Shown: piece after piece, positions 24,849 to 34,800 of the stretch | How the letters are laid out: every line of letters begins with the position of its first letter | Position numbering within the stretch: the stretch's first letter is position 1 | Assembly (NCBI GenBank): GCA_018003035.1 | Contig: JAGNEX010000009.1 | Coordinates: forward strand, 40,042 to 77,869 | DNA: 37,828 nt | DNA from: Acidimicrobiia bacterium | GTDB taxonomy: Bacteria; Actinomycetota; Acidimicrobiia; IMCC26256; JAGNEX01 | Direction: 5' to 3' | Program-made: the position numbers and the translations under genes | Notes under the pieces: model-generated | The model's database searches: none | What the model was told of the DNA's origin: nothing | What the model saw: the letters and a program-made list of their open reading frames with translations, nothing else

Positions 24849-24929
24849 AGCAGCGGTGGTCATCGCTGGTGGCGCGGGACGGTGGGACGGACAGGTTTCG
24901 GTCCTTCTGCCGGGGTAGATGAGGTCTGG

Positions 24930-26894
24930 ATGCAGTACGCACTCGGGGTCGACTTAGGCACGACGTACTCGAGCGCAGCCGTTGTACGAAACGGGCGCGA
25001 CGAGATCGTCTCCCTGGGCGCGCGCGGCGAGGTGCTGCCAACCGTTGTTGCGGTTCGCCACGATGGTTCGGTCCTGGTCGGTGAAAGTGCCGAACGGCGT
25101 GCCTACGAAGAACCCGAACGCGTCGCCCGTGAGTTCAAACGACGCATAGGCGATGACGTGCCCGTCGTCCTGGACGGTGCGCAGTACATGCCCGAAACGC
25201 TGCTCGGCATGGTGCTGGCTCACATCGTCGAGACGGTCGCCATCCGAGAGGGCGGTCCACCGCACGCCTTGGCCGTCTGCCACCCGGCGAAATGGGGTCC
25301 GCTCCGCACCGAACGGCTGAGGAGCGCGATTCGTAAGGTGCATCGGGGGCCGTTCCAGCTGGTCAGTGAACCCCACGCCGCGGCGGTGCACTACGCCAGC
25401 CGCGAACGCGTACCAGCGGGAGCCAATGTTGCGGTCTACGACCTGGGTGGCGGCACCTTCGATGCTGCGGTGCTCCAGCGCACGACCGACGGCTTTATCA
25501 CCCTTGGCAATCCCCGTGGCATCGACGCCCTCGGCGGGATCGACTTCGATGATGCTGTTCTGGGCTACGCGCTCGATTGTCTCGGCGAGAGCATCGATGA
25601 ACTGAACATCGATCAACCCGCGGTCGCAGCGTCACTCCTTCGGTTGCGGCGTGAGTGCACCGAAGCGAAAGAGGCCCTGTCGGCAGACACCGACACTGCG
25701 ATCCCAGTCATGCTGCCCAACCTTTCGACGCGACTTCGACTCACCCGCGCCGAACTGGAAGACATGATTCGGGACCGCCTGGCCGAAACCATCGCTACCA
25801 CCCGCGAAGCGATCCATTCGGCCGCGCTCGATGTCGAAGACATCGACCGGGTATTGCTGGTGGGCGGCAGTTCGCGCATTCCTATGGCGGCCGAGATGCT
25901 GGGACGAGCCCTGGGCCGCCCTATCGCCTTGGACGCGCACCCGAAGGAAGCGACGGCGCGTGGCGCTGCATTGTTGGCGGCCGTCGGCGCGGGGATGGAC
26001 CTCGATGTCGAACTCAACACGGAGGTGCGTGTTGCCGCCAGCCACACGAGCGCGAGTGATTCCTGGCAGGGGACCCTCCGGTCGACAGGCCGTCGCCTCG
26101 ACACGCTAGAGCCGGTCGGAGCGACCACGAACGTCGAGATCGACCGTTCCGAGGCGGAACAGGTCGAGGCTCAGCCCCCAGGTGGCCCCGACATCCGCGC
26201 ACTCCAACCGAACGGGGAATCGTTACCCGAGCAGCAGTCGGCCGGTCAGGACACCGCGGATGTTGCTGTTGCAGCGTTGGCCGGGACGCATGCCATGAGG
26301 TTCGCGCCGAGTCCTGGTACGCCAAGTGCCGCGGGCGATCAGGCGCCGACCGCGCCGTTGACCCGCAACGATTGGGATGGGCCGACGCTGTGGCGCTCTA
26401 GCCCTGCTGGGCCCGACGTCGGCGAAGGAGCGGCCATCGACGGTTCGACGACACTTGAGACGGTCGAGTTTGTCCCAGACGAACAGGGCAGGGGCCCCGA
26501 AGACCACGGATCTCCACGCGTCGATGACTTCGCACAAGCCACAGGGGCGCTGCACACAGGTGCGGCCGGGAAGACAGAGCGTTCTGTTGACCTGCGCACT
26601 GTTGAAGCTTCCGAGAACGAGGGCAACCCGCCGAATCGCCCGACAGTCGAGGCCCATCAGGTTACCAATGGCGCCGTCGGAGCCAACGCTCACTCAGCCG
26701 CGGCGGTCTCGGCCCGTAGCGCCGAGACTCACAGCTCGCCGACAGGCCGAACCTTGTCGGCTCAACAGGCCGCTTCTCTCAAAGGGGAGGCAGCTGAGAG
26801 CTCTCTGCAGACCTCCCCGTATCTGGCGCTCGGGTTGAGCGTCGTTGGCTGTTCGCTCGCAGGGTGGGTCTTCCTGTCGCAACTGGGGTATTAG
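24930..26894 (+). CDS. Hsp70-like ATPase with disordered tail and C-terminal membrane anchor
   Basis: This 654-residue protein has an Hsp70 nucleotide-binding domain at about 1-357: phosphate-1 GVDLGTTYSS (6-15), phosphate-2 DLGGGTFD (171-178) and the adenosine motif VGGSSRI (311-317). No substrate-binding domain or lid follows. Instead there are about 270 residues of low-complexity, disordered sequence and a last hydrophobic helix (632-654), which would place the ATPase on the cytoplasmic face of the membrane. It is not DnaK; a membrane-tethered switch that acts on the dynamins is inferred from its position. ATG at 24930 has GAGG five bases upstream; the longer frame to 24882 is not supported. 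The gene is divergent from the dynamin operon. Confidence 0.88.
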   Translation: MQYALGVDLGTTYSSAAVVRNGRDEIVSLGARGEVLPTVVAVRHDGSVLVGESAERRAYEEPERVAREFKRRIGDDVPVVLDGAQYMPETLLGMVLAHIVETVAIREGGPPHALAVCHPAKWGPLRTERLRSAIRKVHRGPFQLVSEPHAAAVHYASRERVPAGANVAVYDLGGGTFDAAVLQRTTDGFITLGNPRGIDALGGIDFDDAVLGYALDCLGESIDELNIDQPAVAASLLRLRRECTEAKEALSADTDTAIPVMLPNLSTRLRLTRAELEDMIRDRLAETIATTREAIHSAALDVEDIDRVLLVGGSSRIPMAAEMLGRALGRPIALDAHPKEATARGAALLAAVGAGMDLDVELNTEVRVAASHTSASDSWQGTLRSTGRRLDTLEPVGATTNVEIDRSEAEQVEAQPPGGPDIRALQPNGESLPEQQSAGQDTADVAVAALAGTHAMRFAPSPGTPSAAGDQAPTAPLTRNDWDGPTLWRSSPAGPDVGEGAAIDGSTTLETVEFVPDEQGRGPEDHGSPRVDDFAQATGALHTGAAGKTERSVDLRTVEASENEGNPPNRPTVEAHQVTNGAVGANAHSAAAVSARSAETHSSPTGRTLSAQQAASLKGEAAESSLQTSPYLALGLSVVGCSLAGWVFLSQLGY

Positions 26895-26903
26895 CCAGCG
26901 TTT

Positions 26904-27812
26904 CTAGCTCCGGGCGAGCGACTCGGCCCACGCCGAAATTTCGGCGCCGAAACGTTCGGGATCCTCAAACGGCCCGAAATGCCCGACCAGGTCAAAGCCT
27001 TGAGACGTCGTATTGGGCGAGTGGGATGCGAGCACGGCCGCTTGATCGGGGTTGATCGTCCTACTTAACGCTCCGGCCAGGATCACCGTTGGCACCGTCA
27101 GCTCTGACAGTGCGTACCAGGCGTCCGATTCTGGGTAGGGGCGGTAGACAGCGGCTTCGTGTTCGGGTTGGCATTTGAGAGTGACCGAACCGTCGTCGTT
27201 GTCGGCAAAGCCGTAGTCGACATAGGCGGCCAACGAGCGCTTGTCCAGCGCTTGTAAGGGCGGTTTGTTGGCGTAGTTCTCGAATGCCTCAGCGCGGTCG
27301 GCAAACGTCGCCCGGCGTCGTCGCGCCGACTCGCTCATGGGATTTTCTTGCGTGCGTCGTTCCGCAAGGTCGGCATCGGCCGGAGGGGGCGGCATGATGA
27401 TGGGCTCCCAGAGCCACAATCCGCGGAAGGTGCCTGGCCGACGTGCTTCCACACGGACGAGGGACGCGCCTCCCTTTGAGAGTCCGACACCCAGCAGCTG
27501 GCCACGCGGAAAGCCGAGAAAGTCGACGACCGCTTCGGCATCGTCAGCGAAACCTTGCCAGCCAATCGCGTCGGCTTCGCCCTGCCATGTGCTGTTGCCG
27601 TGGGCTCGAAAATCGAAACTCCACACGGCGAAACCCCGTTCGACCAGGTATTCCGCGACGGGCTGCCACGCCACACCATGGAAGCCCGTCGGGTGGGCCA
27701 AGAGAATCGCCCTGCCTTGAAGGGCCAGCGCCGCGGTGTCGAGAGCGGGGTCGTGCCAGACCTGCATAGCGATCGACACGTCTCGGGTCGGGATGTTTTC
27801 GATCCGATACAT
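26904..27812 (-). CDS. Alpha/beta hydrolase
   Basis: This 302-residue alpha/beta-hydrolase fold protein has an oxyanion segment HPTGFHG, the FDFRAHGNS strand-turn typical of the fold, the nucleophile elbow GLSKG (serine) and a late histidine in VGHFGPFEDPE. An acid residue is expected in the LAGALSRTINPDQ area. Esterase, lactonase and dehalogenase activities cannot be told apart. There is no signal peptide, so it is cytoplasmic. The ATG at 27812 is the most likely start, but its GGGAG site is immediately adjacent, so a GTG further upstream remains possible. It converges on the Hsp70 gene with a nine-base gap. Confidence 0.82.
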   Translation of the reverse strand: MYRIENIPTRDVSIAMQVWHDPALDTAALALQGRAILLAHPTGFHGVAWQPVAEYLVERGFAVWSFDFRAHGNSTWQGEADAIGWQGFADDAEAVVDFLGFPRGQLLGVGLSKGGASLVRVEARRPGTFRGLWLWEPIIMPPPPADADLAERRTQENPMSESARRRRATFADRAEAFENYANKPPLQALDKRSLAAYVDYGFADNDDGSVTLKCQPEHEAAVYRPYPESDAWYALSELTVPTVILAGALSRTINPDQAAVLASHSPNTTSQGFDLVGHFGPFEDPERFGAEISAWAESLARS

Positions 27813-28030
27813 CTCCCTAGTTTGGAACACTCGCCGTTGCGTCCGGGACACGGGACCACGCTGGCCTGAGAAGGCTCTCCGCAAGCGGCCTGTCCGATCG
27901 TCCCCGCGTTGATCGCATACGCGCCGCTCGGGCTGGCCCGATCCCGGGGCTTCGGAGGGGTCGAAAACGTCATACTCGCCGGGGCCTGTACCGTCGGTCC
28001 CGCCGAAAACCCATTACCCTTGTCGCCGCC

Positions 28031-29401
28031 ATGGCAACGCGAACTCACATTGAAAAAACCCGGCGGCGGATCGCAGCAAAGTATGACGACCCACGCCGCG
28101 CCCTCCTTGACCCCGAGTACCCGTTGCGCATTGCGCTGCTGGTGTACCGAGGAAATCCGCATTCGGGTGGCCAGGGCGTCTACATCCGACACCTGTCACG
28201 CGAACTGACCGAACTCGGCCACCAGGTGACGGTCTTTTCGGGTCCGCCTTATCCGCACCTTGACGCTGGTGTCAGCCTGGTGCCGGTGCCGAGCCTCGAG
28301 CTGTACAGGTCGCCCGACCCTTTCCGAGTCCCCTCACTGTCCGAGTTCGGCGACCTCGTCGACCTCGCCGAGTTCGGTGTGATGTGCACGGCGGGATTTC
28401 CTGAACCCGCCTCCTACTCATGGCGCCTTCGTAGCGAGTTGTTGCCTCAGCGGGACGAGTTCGACATCGTCCATGACAACCAATGCCTTGGGCCGGGGAT
28501 CCTCAAACTCAACAAAGAGGGTTTCCCTCTTATCACGACGATCCACCATCCCATCACCGTTGACCGCGACCTCGACCTAGCGCATGCCGGCTCGCTGCGA
28601 CGATCGCTCACCCTGCGCAGGTGGTACGGCTTCTTGCGGAGTCAGATCCGGGTTGCTCGCAGCGTGCCCTACATCATCACCGTGTCCCAGTCGTCGCGGC
28701 GGGACATCAGCCGCGACATGGCCATCCCGGCCGACCGGATGCGCATCGTCCCCGTCGGGGTTGACGAGCGCGTGTTCGGCCCCCGACCGGACGTCAAGCG
28801 CGTTCCTGGACGCATTATGACGACGGCCAGTGCCGACGTCCCGATGAAGGGCGTGCGCCCGCTGTTGGAGGCGATCGCCAAGGTCAGAACAGAACGCGAC
28901 GTTGAGTTGGTCGTCATCGGGCGCGCACGCGAGATCGCCAAACGCAGTATCGCTGAACTCGACTTGGGTGATTGCGTTCGCTTTGAGACGGGGATCACCG
29001 ACGAAGAGCTGATCCGTCTGTACGCAGAGGCCGAGGTCGCCGTCGTTCCGTCGTTGTACGAAGGGTTTTCCCTGCCAGCGGCCGAAGCCATGGCGTGTGG
29101 GGTTCCGCTTGTTGCGACCACAGGGGGAGCGATCCCCGAAGTGGTCGGCGAAAGCGGCGAAACCGGTGTGCTCGTCAAGCCAGGAGATCCCGACGCGTTA
29201 GCCCAGGGAATCCTCAGCGTGCTGAACGACAGCGAGTTCGCCGCCAAGATCGGCAAGGCCGGCCGCGAACGCGTCTTGGAACGCTTCACCTGGCGGGCCT
29301 GCGCCGAGGGTACCGCTGACGAATACCGCCGTTACTTGGCGGCGCATTACAAGCTTGACGTCGACCTCCAGGCCGACGAAGAACGTTCCACGGTCGGGTA
29401 A
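28031..29401 (+). CDS. GT4-family glycosyltransferase
   Basis: This 456-residue retaining glycosyltransferase of the GT-B fold has an N-terminal sugar-acceptor domain beginning RIALLVYRGNPHSGGQGVYIRHL, including the glycine-rich GG-Q-G-V loop of the family. A C-terminal nucleotide-sugar domain follows, with the E-x7-E motif (EGFSLPAAE, about 344-352) and the GVPLVATTGGAIPEVV loop. It probably transfers a hexose to a lipid or small-molecule acceptor at the cytoplasmic side of the membrane. It has no ribosome site; TACCCT at 28016-28021, ten bases before the ATG, is a possible -10 box. It leads a three-gene cassette with a methyltransferase and an alpha-toroid protein. Confidence 0.9.
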   Translation: MATRTHIEKTRRRIAAKYDDPRRALLDPEYPLRIALLVYRGNPHSGGQGVYIRHLSRELTELGHQVTVFSGPPYPHLDAGVSLVPVPSLELYRSPDPFRVPSLSEFGDLVDLAEFGVMCTAGFPEPASYSWRLRSELLPQRDEFDIVHDNQCLGPGILKLNKEGFPLITTIHHPITVDRDLDLAHAGSLRRSLTLRRWYGFLRSQIRVARSVPYIITVSQSSRRDISRDMAIPADRMRIVPVGVDERVFGPRPDVKRVPGRIMTTASADVPMKGVRPLLEAIAKVRTERDVELVVIGRAREIAKRSIAELDLGDCVRFETGITDEELIRLYAEAEVAVVPSLYEGFSLPAAEAMACGVPLVATTGGAIPEVVGESGETGVLVKPGDPDALAQGILSVLNDSEFAAKIGKAGRERVLERFTWRACAEGTADEYRRYLAAHYKLDVDLQADEERSTVG

Positions 29402-29474
29402 CTCGCCCGTATCCACCGGTTTGAGGTCGTCACCCAAGCGATCCGGTCGGAAGCACTGAGAAGGAATCGCTGAC

Positions 29475-30314
29475 ATGTTGACAGTCGACTTTGAGCGCCT
29501 CGGGGTTGAACCCGGAGACAAGCTCTTAGACATAGGCGCTGGTCGGGGGCGCCACGCGTTCCAAGCGGCCCGCCTTGGGGCACAAGTCATCGCTGCCGAC
29601 CTGAACCATGCCGACCTATTGGCGACCCAAGACACGTTCGCCGCGATGGTCGTCGACGACGAGGCTCTGCCCGAGACATGGGGATTCATGGCAGCCCAAA
29701 CCAACGCATTGGCGTTGCCGTTCCCCGACAGCAGCCTGGATCGGATCATCGCCAGCGAAATCATGGAGCACATTCCCGATGACGCTGGCGCCATGGCCGA
29801 ACTTTTTCGAGTGGTTCGCCCGGGCGGAACCGTTGCTATCACCGTCCCGCGGTGGCTCCCCGAAAAGCTGTGTTGGTGGCTGAGCGAGGAGTACCACGCC
29901 GAGATCGGCGGGCACATCCGCATCTACTCCGAATCTGAGCTTCACGCCAAGATGCTGGCGGCCGGCTTTGAGACGTTCGATTCGCACCATGCGCACGGAC
30001 TGCACAGTCCGTACTGGTGGCTCAAATGCGCGGTCGGCGTCAAGAACGACAACGCCTGGCCAGTCCGCCAGTATCACCGGATGCTCGTTTGGGACATCAT
30101 GAAACATCCGTGGCCAACCCGAGCTGCCGAAGCGGTGCTGACACCGATCATCGGCAAGAGCTATGTGGCGTATTTCTACAAGCCAGAAGATGCAGATGAC
30201 CTGACCAGCGAATCTGAAAGCGTGCAAACCCGGCACGTCAAGTCCGCCAAACAGGATTCAGCTGCGGTGGCGTCGTTGATCGCCGACGACAACGAACCGG
30301 CCAGAAGCCATTGA
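29475..30314 (+). CDS. Class I SAM-dependent methyltransferase
   Basis: This 279-residue methyltransferase of the Methyltransf_11 type has motif I LLDIGAGRGRHAF at 17-29, motif II near VIAADLN, motif IV DSSLDRIIASEIMEH and motif V/VI RPGGTVAITVPRW. Two thirds of the way along, PYWWLKCAVGVKND and YHRMLVWDIMK are distinctive and may hold the acceptor. A polar tail of about 35 residues ends the protein. AAGGA nine bases upstream of the ATG supports this start. It follows the glycosyltransferase after 73 bases and is probably on the same transcript. The acceptor is not known. Confidence 0.9.
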   Translation: MLTVDFERLGVEPGDKLLDIGAGRGRHAFQAARLGAQVIAADLNHADLLATQDTFAAMVVDDEALPETWGFMAAQTNALALPFPDSSLDRIIASEIMEHIPDDAGAMAELFRVVRPGGTVAITVPRWLPEKLCWWLSEEYHAEIGGHIRIYSESELHAKMLAAGFETFDSHHAHGLHSPYWWLKCAVGVKNDNAWPVRQYHRMLVWDIMKHPWPTRAAEAVLTPIIGKSYVAYFYKPEDADDLTSESESVQTRHVKSAKQDSAAVASLIADDNEPARSH

Positions 30315-30410
30315 AAAGCTCGTGTGCACTAGCATGACAACTGGCTCACATTTGCAAAGCAGCGACCGCGCCGCCGCGGCGTTGACTGAATTGGTGCAAG
30401 GGGGACTTCG

Positions 30411-31535
30411 GTGACCGACCAACATCCCGCCGTGCCGCGCGTTCATGCTCCAGCCGAACAGCCAATCGATTTGGTGTCTCGCGTTGGACGGATCATCACC
30501 CCCGCAGAGATCCGGCGCACCGGCGAAACGATCGCAATGATGCAAGACCCCGCGGGGTGGATTCCTTGGGCGGTCGGCTACCACCTCGACGCTTGGAACC
30601 ACGTAGAAGCGGCGATCGGCCTGGCGTTATCGGGCTTTGTCGGCGAAGCCGAACGTGCTTACGAATGGCTTGCGTCGACCCAGCGTGCAGACGGGTCGTG
30701 GGCGACGAAGTACTACCAGGGCGAAGTGTTTGACGAGATGACCGACGCCAACCAGACCGCCTATGTGGCCGTTGGCGTTCTCCACCACTTTCTCCACACC
30801 GACGACCGCGGGTTTCTCGAAGCCATGTGGCCGGTGGTGGAACGGGCGATCAACTGCGTGTGGCAGATGCAAAAGCCCGGCGGCGAAGTGGCGTGGGGGC
30901 GTAACCCGGACGGCACGCTCAAGGATAAAGGGCTGATCACCGGTAACGCGTCTGTGTTCCAAAGCCTCCGCTGCGCTGTGACTATCGCAGAAGCACTTGG
31001 GCTTGAGCGTCCCGAATGGGAACTCGCAGCGGGCCACTTGGCCTGGGCAATCCGCAATCGGCCGCACGCTTTCCTCGACAAGTCCCGCTGGTCGATGGAC
31101 TGGTACTACCCCGTACTCACCGGCGTGCTGAGAGGCGAGCAGGCGGCCCAGCGAATCGATGCCGGCTGGGACACGTTTGTGATCCAAGGACTCGGCTGCA
31201 AATGCGTTTCGGACCATCCGTGGGTGACCGCGGCTGAAACCTGCGAGCTGATCATGTCGCTCGACGCGATAGGTCAGACCGATAAGGCTCTTGAGCTGTT
31301 CGAAGACATCCAGTTTTTGCGGGACGAAGAGGGTGCCTACTTTGAAGGCATCGTTGTACCGGAATGGGTCCATTGGCCCGGGAGGCAGCCCGCGTGGACG
31401 GGTGCGGCGGTCATCCTGGCTGCCGATGTCTTGTCGCATCAGAGTTTGACGAGCGGGCTGTTCCGAGGCGAAGGGCTCCCCGGACTCGACTCGGGCGACT
31501 TCGACCCCGACGGTTCAAAGCGCGTTCGCCCGTAA
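30411..31535 (+). CDS. Alpha-toroid protein, squalene-cyclase/prenyltransferase-like or six-hairpin glycosidase-like
   Basis: This 374-residue protein has repeated helix pairs with QW-like motifs (QRADGSWATKYYQG and QMQKPGGEVAWGRN), the layout of alpha/alpha-barrels such as terpene cyclases and prenyltransferases. The DxDD acid motif of squalene-hopene cyclases is absent. The conserved acidic and aromatic residues around YHLDAWNHVEAAIGL and WPGRQPAWTGAAVIL also suit a six-hairpin glycosidase. Homologues are often labelled prenyltransferase. The GTG start has AAGGGGGA upstream. Gene order with a glycosyltransferase and a methyltransferase suggests one pathway for a modified glycolipid or glycoside. 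Activity is uncertain. Confidence 0.8.
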   Translation: MTDQHPAVPRVHAPAEQPIDLVSRVGRIITPAEIRRTGETIAMMQDPAGWIPWAVGYHLDAWNHVEAAIGLALSGFVGEAERAYEWLASTQRADGSWATKYYQGEVFDEMTDANQTAYVAVGVLHHFLHTDDRGFLEAMWPVVERAINCVWQMQKPGGEVAWGRNPDGTLKDKGLITGNASVFQSLRCAVTIAEALGLERPEWELAAGHLAWAIRNRPHAFLDKSRWSMDWYYPVLTGVLRGEQAAQRIDAGWDTFVIQGLGCKCVSDHPWVTAAETCELIMSLDAIGQTDKALELFEDIQFLRDEEGAYFEGIVVPEWVHWPGRQPAWTGAAVILAADVLSHQSLTSGLFRGEGLPGLDSGDFDPDGSKRVRP

Positions 31536-31599
31536 CGGTCGTTGTGGCCCGGCCCGCCGACGACCTAGGCCCCGATGGGGCGAGAGTTGTAGGTTGGGG

Positions 31600-31881
31600 C
31601 TACTCGGGGTCGAGGGGTCCAGCGCCGCGAAAGACGAGGGTTTTGTCTACCTGTCGGACCAACACGGCGTCGCCGCCGAACACCAATCCGTTGGTCGTCC
31701 GTACCGAGACGCGGTAGCTGCCTGGATCAAGGCGGTCTGTATCCAACGTCGTGGCGACCAGTTCCCAATCCGGTCCAGCGGCTTCAGGCCGCACCACAAT
31801 GACAAGAGACCCGCTGACCAGCCAAGATGTCTGGTCGATGGTCAACTGGTCGATGTCGTGGCGTTGATGCAGCATGCTCAC
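31600..31881 (-). CDS. Small protein coupled to the degenerate helicase-like gene
   Basis: This 93-residue, beta-rich protein (for example SWLVSGSLVIVVRPE and GSYRVSVRTTNGLVFGGDAVLVRQV) has no signal peptide or membrane helix. Its GTG start overlaps the stop of the 1378-residue gene (GTGA), so it is translated from the same mRNA. I do not recognise a family. The coupling suggests it works with, or binds to, the large protein. The short space to the convergent toroid gene contains a GCCCC-GAT-GGGGC hairpin (31569-31581). Confidence 0.72.
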   Translation of the reverse strand: MSMLHQRHDIDQLTIDQTSWLVSGSLVIVVRPEAAGPDWELVATTLDTDRLDPGSYRVSVRTTNGLVFGGDAVLVRQVDKTLVFRGAGPLDPE

Positions 31882-34800
31882 CGATCGAGGTTGACGCGAC
31901 CGAGCGTCCCCGTCGAATCACTCGACGGCCCGGCGCTGCGTTCCGCTTCGTTTACGACCCGCGCCACCTCGCCGGGCCCGTCGAAGTACCACGGTGCCGA
32001 CCAGATTCGCAGCGATTGATATCCGGACCGCTCCACGACAGCGGCGGGGACCGACACCTGGTCGCGGGTGCAAAACACCGTTGGCGAAGCGAGACCATCA
32101 TCGAGGAAGGCAACGCGTCGCTGACCCGAAGGCGTCGATTTGGTGGCCACCAGGGGAGCGACGACGTAGTCGATACTGACGTGTCGCTGCACGGACCAAC
32201 CCGCATCGCTCAACGCAGCAGCGAGCCGGTCAAAGGGTTTGTGCGTTCCTGCGTGATCGAGTTCGGGATATCCGGGTGTGAGTGGGACTCCCGGGAGGTG
32301 CGCAGTCCGCGTCGTATAGCTCGCCAAAACATCGTCGGGGGCCGTCAGGTTCGAGGAGACCGATTCTTCTGGCGCCGCCACGACGACCAGCTGATTGGCT
32401 CGCCCGATCAGCGGAATCGCCCAGGCGGTGTCCATTGCTTGGCCTTCGACCACGACCACCGCATCGAACCGCATCGATGGTGGCACCAGGGCGCAGGCAG
32501 CACTTGGCGTAGCGACGAGGATCGGTTTGAGCGCTTGAAGGACGGGTTCGGCTCGGCGCATGAGTAACGCGGTCGTCGCTCGGGGGTCGTTTTGCAACTC
32601 GTCCGCGATGGCGGCTCCGACGCGCGCGGCTTCGTCGGCTCGCACCATCGATGTGCGCTCCGCCATGACCTGCCGTTCCCAGCGCGCTACCTCAACATCC
32701 AACGAGCGAAAGCCGTCCGCATGCTGGCTGAGCGACTCGCCGGTGTGACCGCGTAGGCGAACATCGGTGGAAACAATTGCTTGAACCCAGCTGCCGAGGA
32801 CTGTCTGGACCAACGCTCGGCCCAAATCGGCTGTCTCGACGCCCCGGGTTTCGAGATCGACGAGGACGTCAGATAGCCCAAAGGAACTCAAGGCGTGGCG
32901 AGCAGTGTCCACCCCGTGGAGTTGGTGAACCTGGCCGGCCTCCGCGATCAGCTCTTCCAGGAGCTCTCGTGCTGAAGCAAACGACTGGTCGAGGCGTACA
33001 GCGATACGGGTGCGGTCGTCGCCTTGGAAGCGTGACAAAAGGCCCCGGCGAATGGGTTCCCAGGTGCCGAGCGCGGTGCGTAGCTCGGCGAGATCGACCG
33101 ACGGGGAGGCCCAGTAGCCCGCTTCTCCGACCGGAAGAGGGGCGCCGAGTTCGACGCGGAGCTGTTCGACATTGTCGATGTGCTGGCGGAACTGTTCCCA
33201 GTCTGTAGTCGCTCCGTGAAACTCGCTTCCGAGTGTCTTTGTCGCGGCTTTGGTCAGTTCGTCATAAGCGGCGCTGAGCTGGTTCTGGCGTTGGATCAGT
33301 CCAGCAACTTTCATCTGTTCGCCGACGGTGAACTCGCGACCGAGGAGGTCGTCGAACTGGTGAACGGCGGCCATGAAGTGGTCGAGCCGTTGCTCTAGGT
33401 CCCCGATCTCACGGATGAGCATCTGGAGCGGTGTTGCCATCAAAGGTTCGACGGCCTCGCCAAAGAGGTCAGAGACATCTTGCTGCCACACTTCGAACTG
33501 CTCATAGAGCGAGTTCTGATCCTCTGAACCTTCACCTGGTTCACTCGCCAGGAGGCGTGCCAAGTCGACCGGCTGGAAAAGCCCGCCGCTGAGTGCGAGT
33601 GCTTCTGCGGCTACGTCCAACTTGCGGCGCACGGCGTGAAAATCGGTGTCGGGTCCGTTGAAAAGGGTCTCGCCGAGCGCCTCGTGAATGCGGTCCTGAG
33701 CGTCGATGAGGCGGTTCCATGTCGACTGCCATGCCTTGGCCTGATCGAGGCGGGCGATCGCTTCTCGAGACACCTGGCCGTCGACCAAGAACTCGGCCAG
33801 ATTGTCTTTAACCTCTTTGCGTCCCTTCCGGTGGCGAATACCTCGTTCGATGTGGAGGCGTCCCGCGAGATAGTCGATGTCAGCTTCGACGATTTCAGGA
33901 AGGTAGATGTCTTGGGCTGCCTGCTCAGCGGAGCGATATTCCTCGACCAGCCGTTCCATACGTTCGACCGTCTGGGCAACGTCACGCAGGGTTCGGCTAT
34001 CCAGCAGCGCAGGCCCGGGGACGTCAGCGCTGTACCGAAGGTCGTCCAACTCGGCGAATACGGGCACGTCAGAGAGGATGACCCGGTCGGGGTCGATGTC
34101 GACGAGCAGGGCGAGGTCGGTGACGTCTTCGGCGATCACTTCGAGCCGAGCGAGTACCGCGGATACCGCTCCAGCTACCGCCACGAGATCACGGTAGGTA
34201 TCGGTTCGTTTCACCGGTATGCGGTGCTTGGCAGCGGCAAGATTCTGGGCGCTGGTGCGCAGCTTGGTCGACGTTGCGTAGTCGAGGCTCGTCCACGAGG
34301 GACCGGCGAGTTCAGCAAGCTCATCACCGACTGCCTTGTAGGGGATCGCAGCGGCTTCGAGTTCGTGCACCTGTTCGCGCACCGAAGCAAGGTCGGGAGC
34401 AGAGAGCCACGACGCGGGGAATCCTCGGCTCAACTCGATTCGTTGCAGCAACTGCAACAGGCGTGTTGTCTCGGGGAGCGATTCGAGCTTGCCTGCCAGC
34501 TGGGTGACTTCGTCTGCTTCGGTTTGGGCGACCAACGCGTCGAGGATCTCGATAGCGCGACCGAGGTCTTCGGCGATCTCCTCTGCCGGCCAGTGCGCAG
34601 CGGAAGACCGAATGCCTTTCCAAACAAATCCCTCGCGCTCGTCGGGGTCGATCCACTGGCTGACCAGCAGTTCGGCCGCCTGCTCGAGTCGAGCCATGCG
34701 CTCCGAGCTGAGTCCGGCGACTGGCGCCGTCAACGTGTTCGGGTCGCGAGCTTCCCAGTCCCAAGCGTCGAGCACCTGGTAGAGGGAGCGCCCAAGCGGC

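Larger units (their letters stand above)
24504..24929. other. Divergent control region between the IniB-like and Hsp70 genes
   Basis: This 426-base space has no supported gene but is unusually rich in inverted repeats (listed separately at 24558-24590, 24637-24660, 24791-24802 and 24823-24848). It must contain the promoters for the minus-strand dynamin operon and the plus-strand Hsp70 gene. A possible -10 box for Hsp70 is TATTCT at 24803-24808, with no convincing -35 box at the right distance. A long frame on the minus strand runs through it but has no ribosome site and reads across the hairpins. Confidence 0.55.

Noticed and set aside
24504..24863. 120-residue N-terminal extension of the IniB-like protein
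   Set aside because: The frame crosses the strong hairpins, has unstructured composition and lacks a ribosome site, while the ATG at 24503 has a good one.
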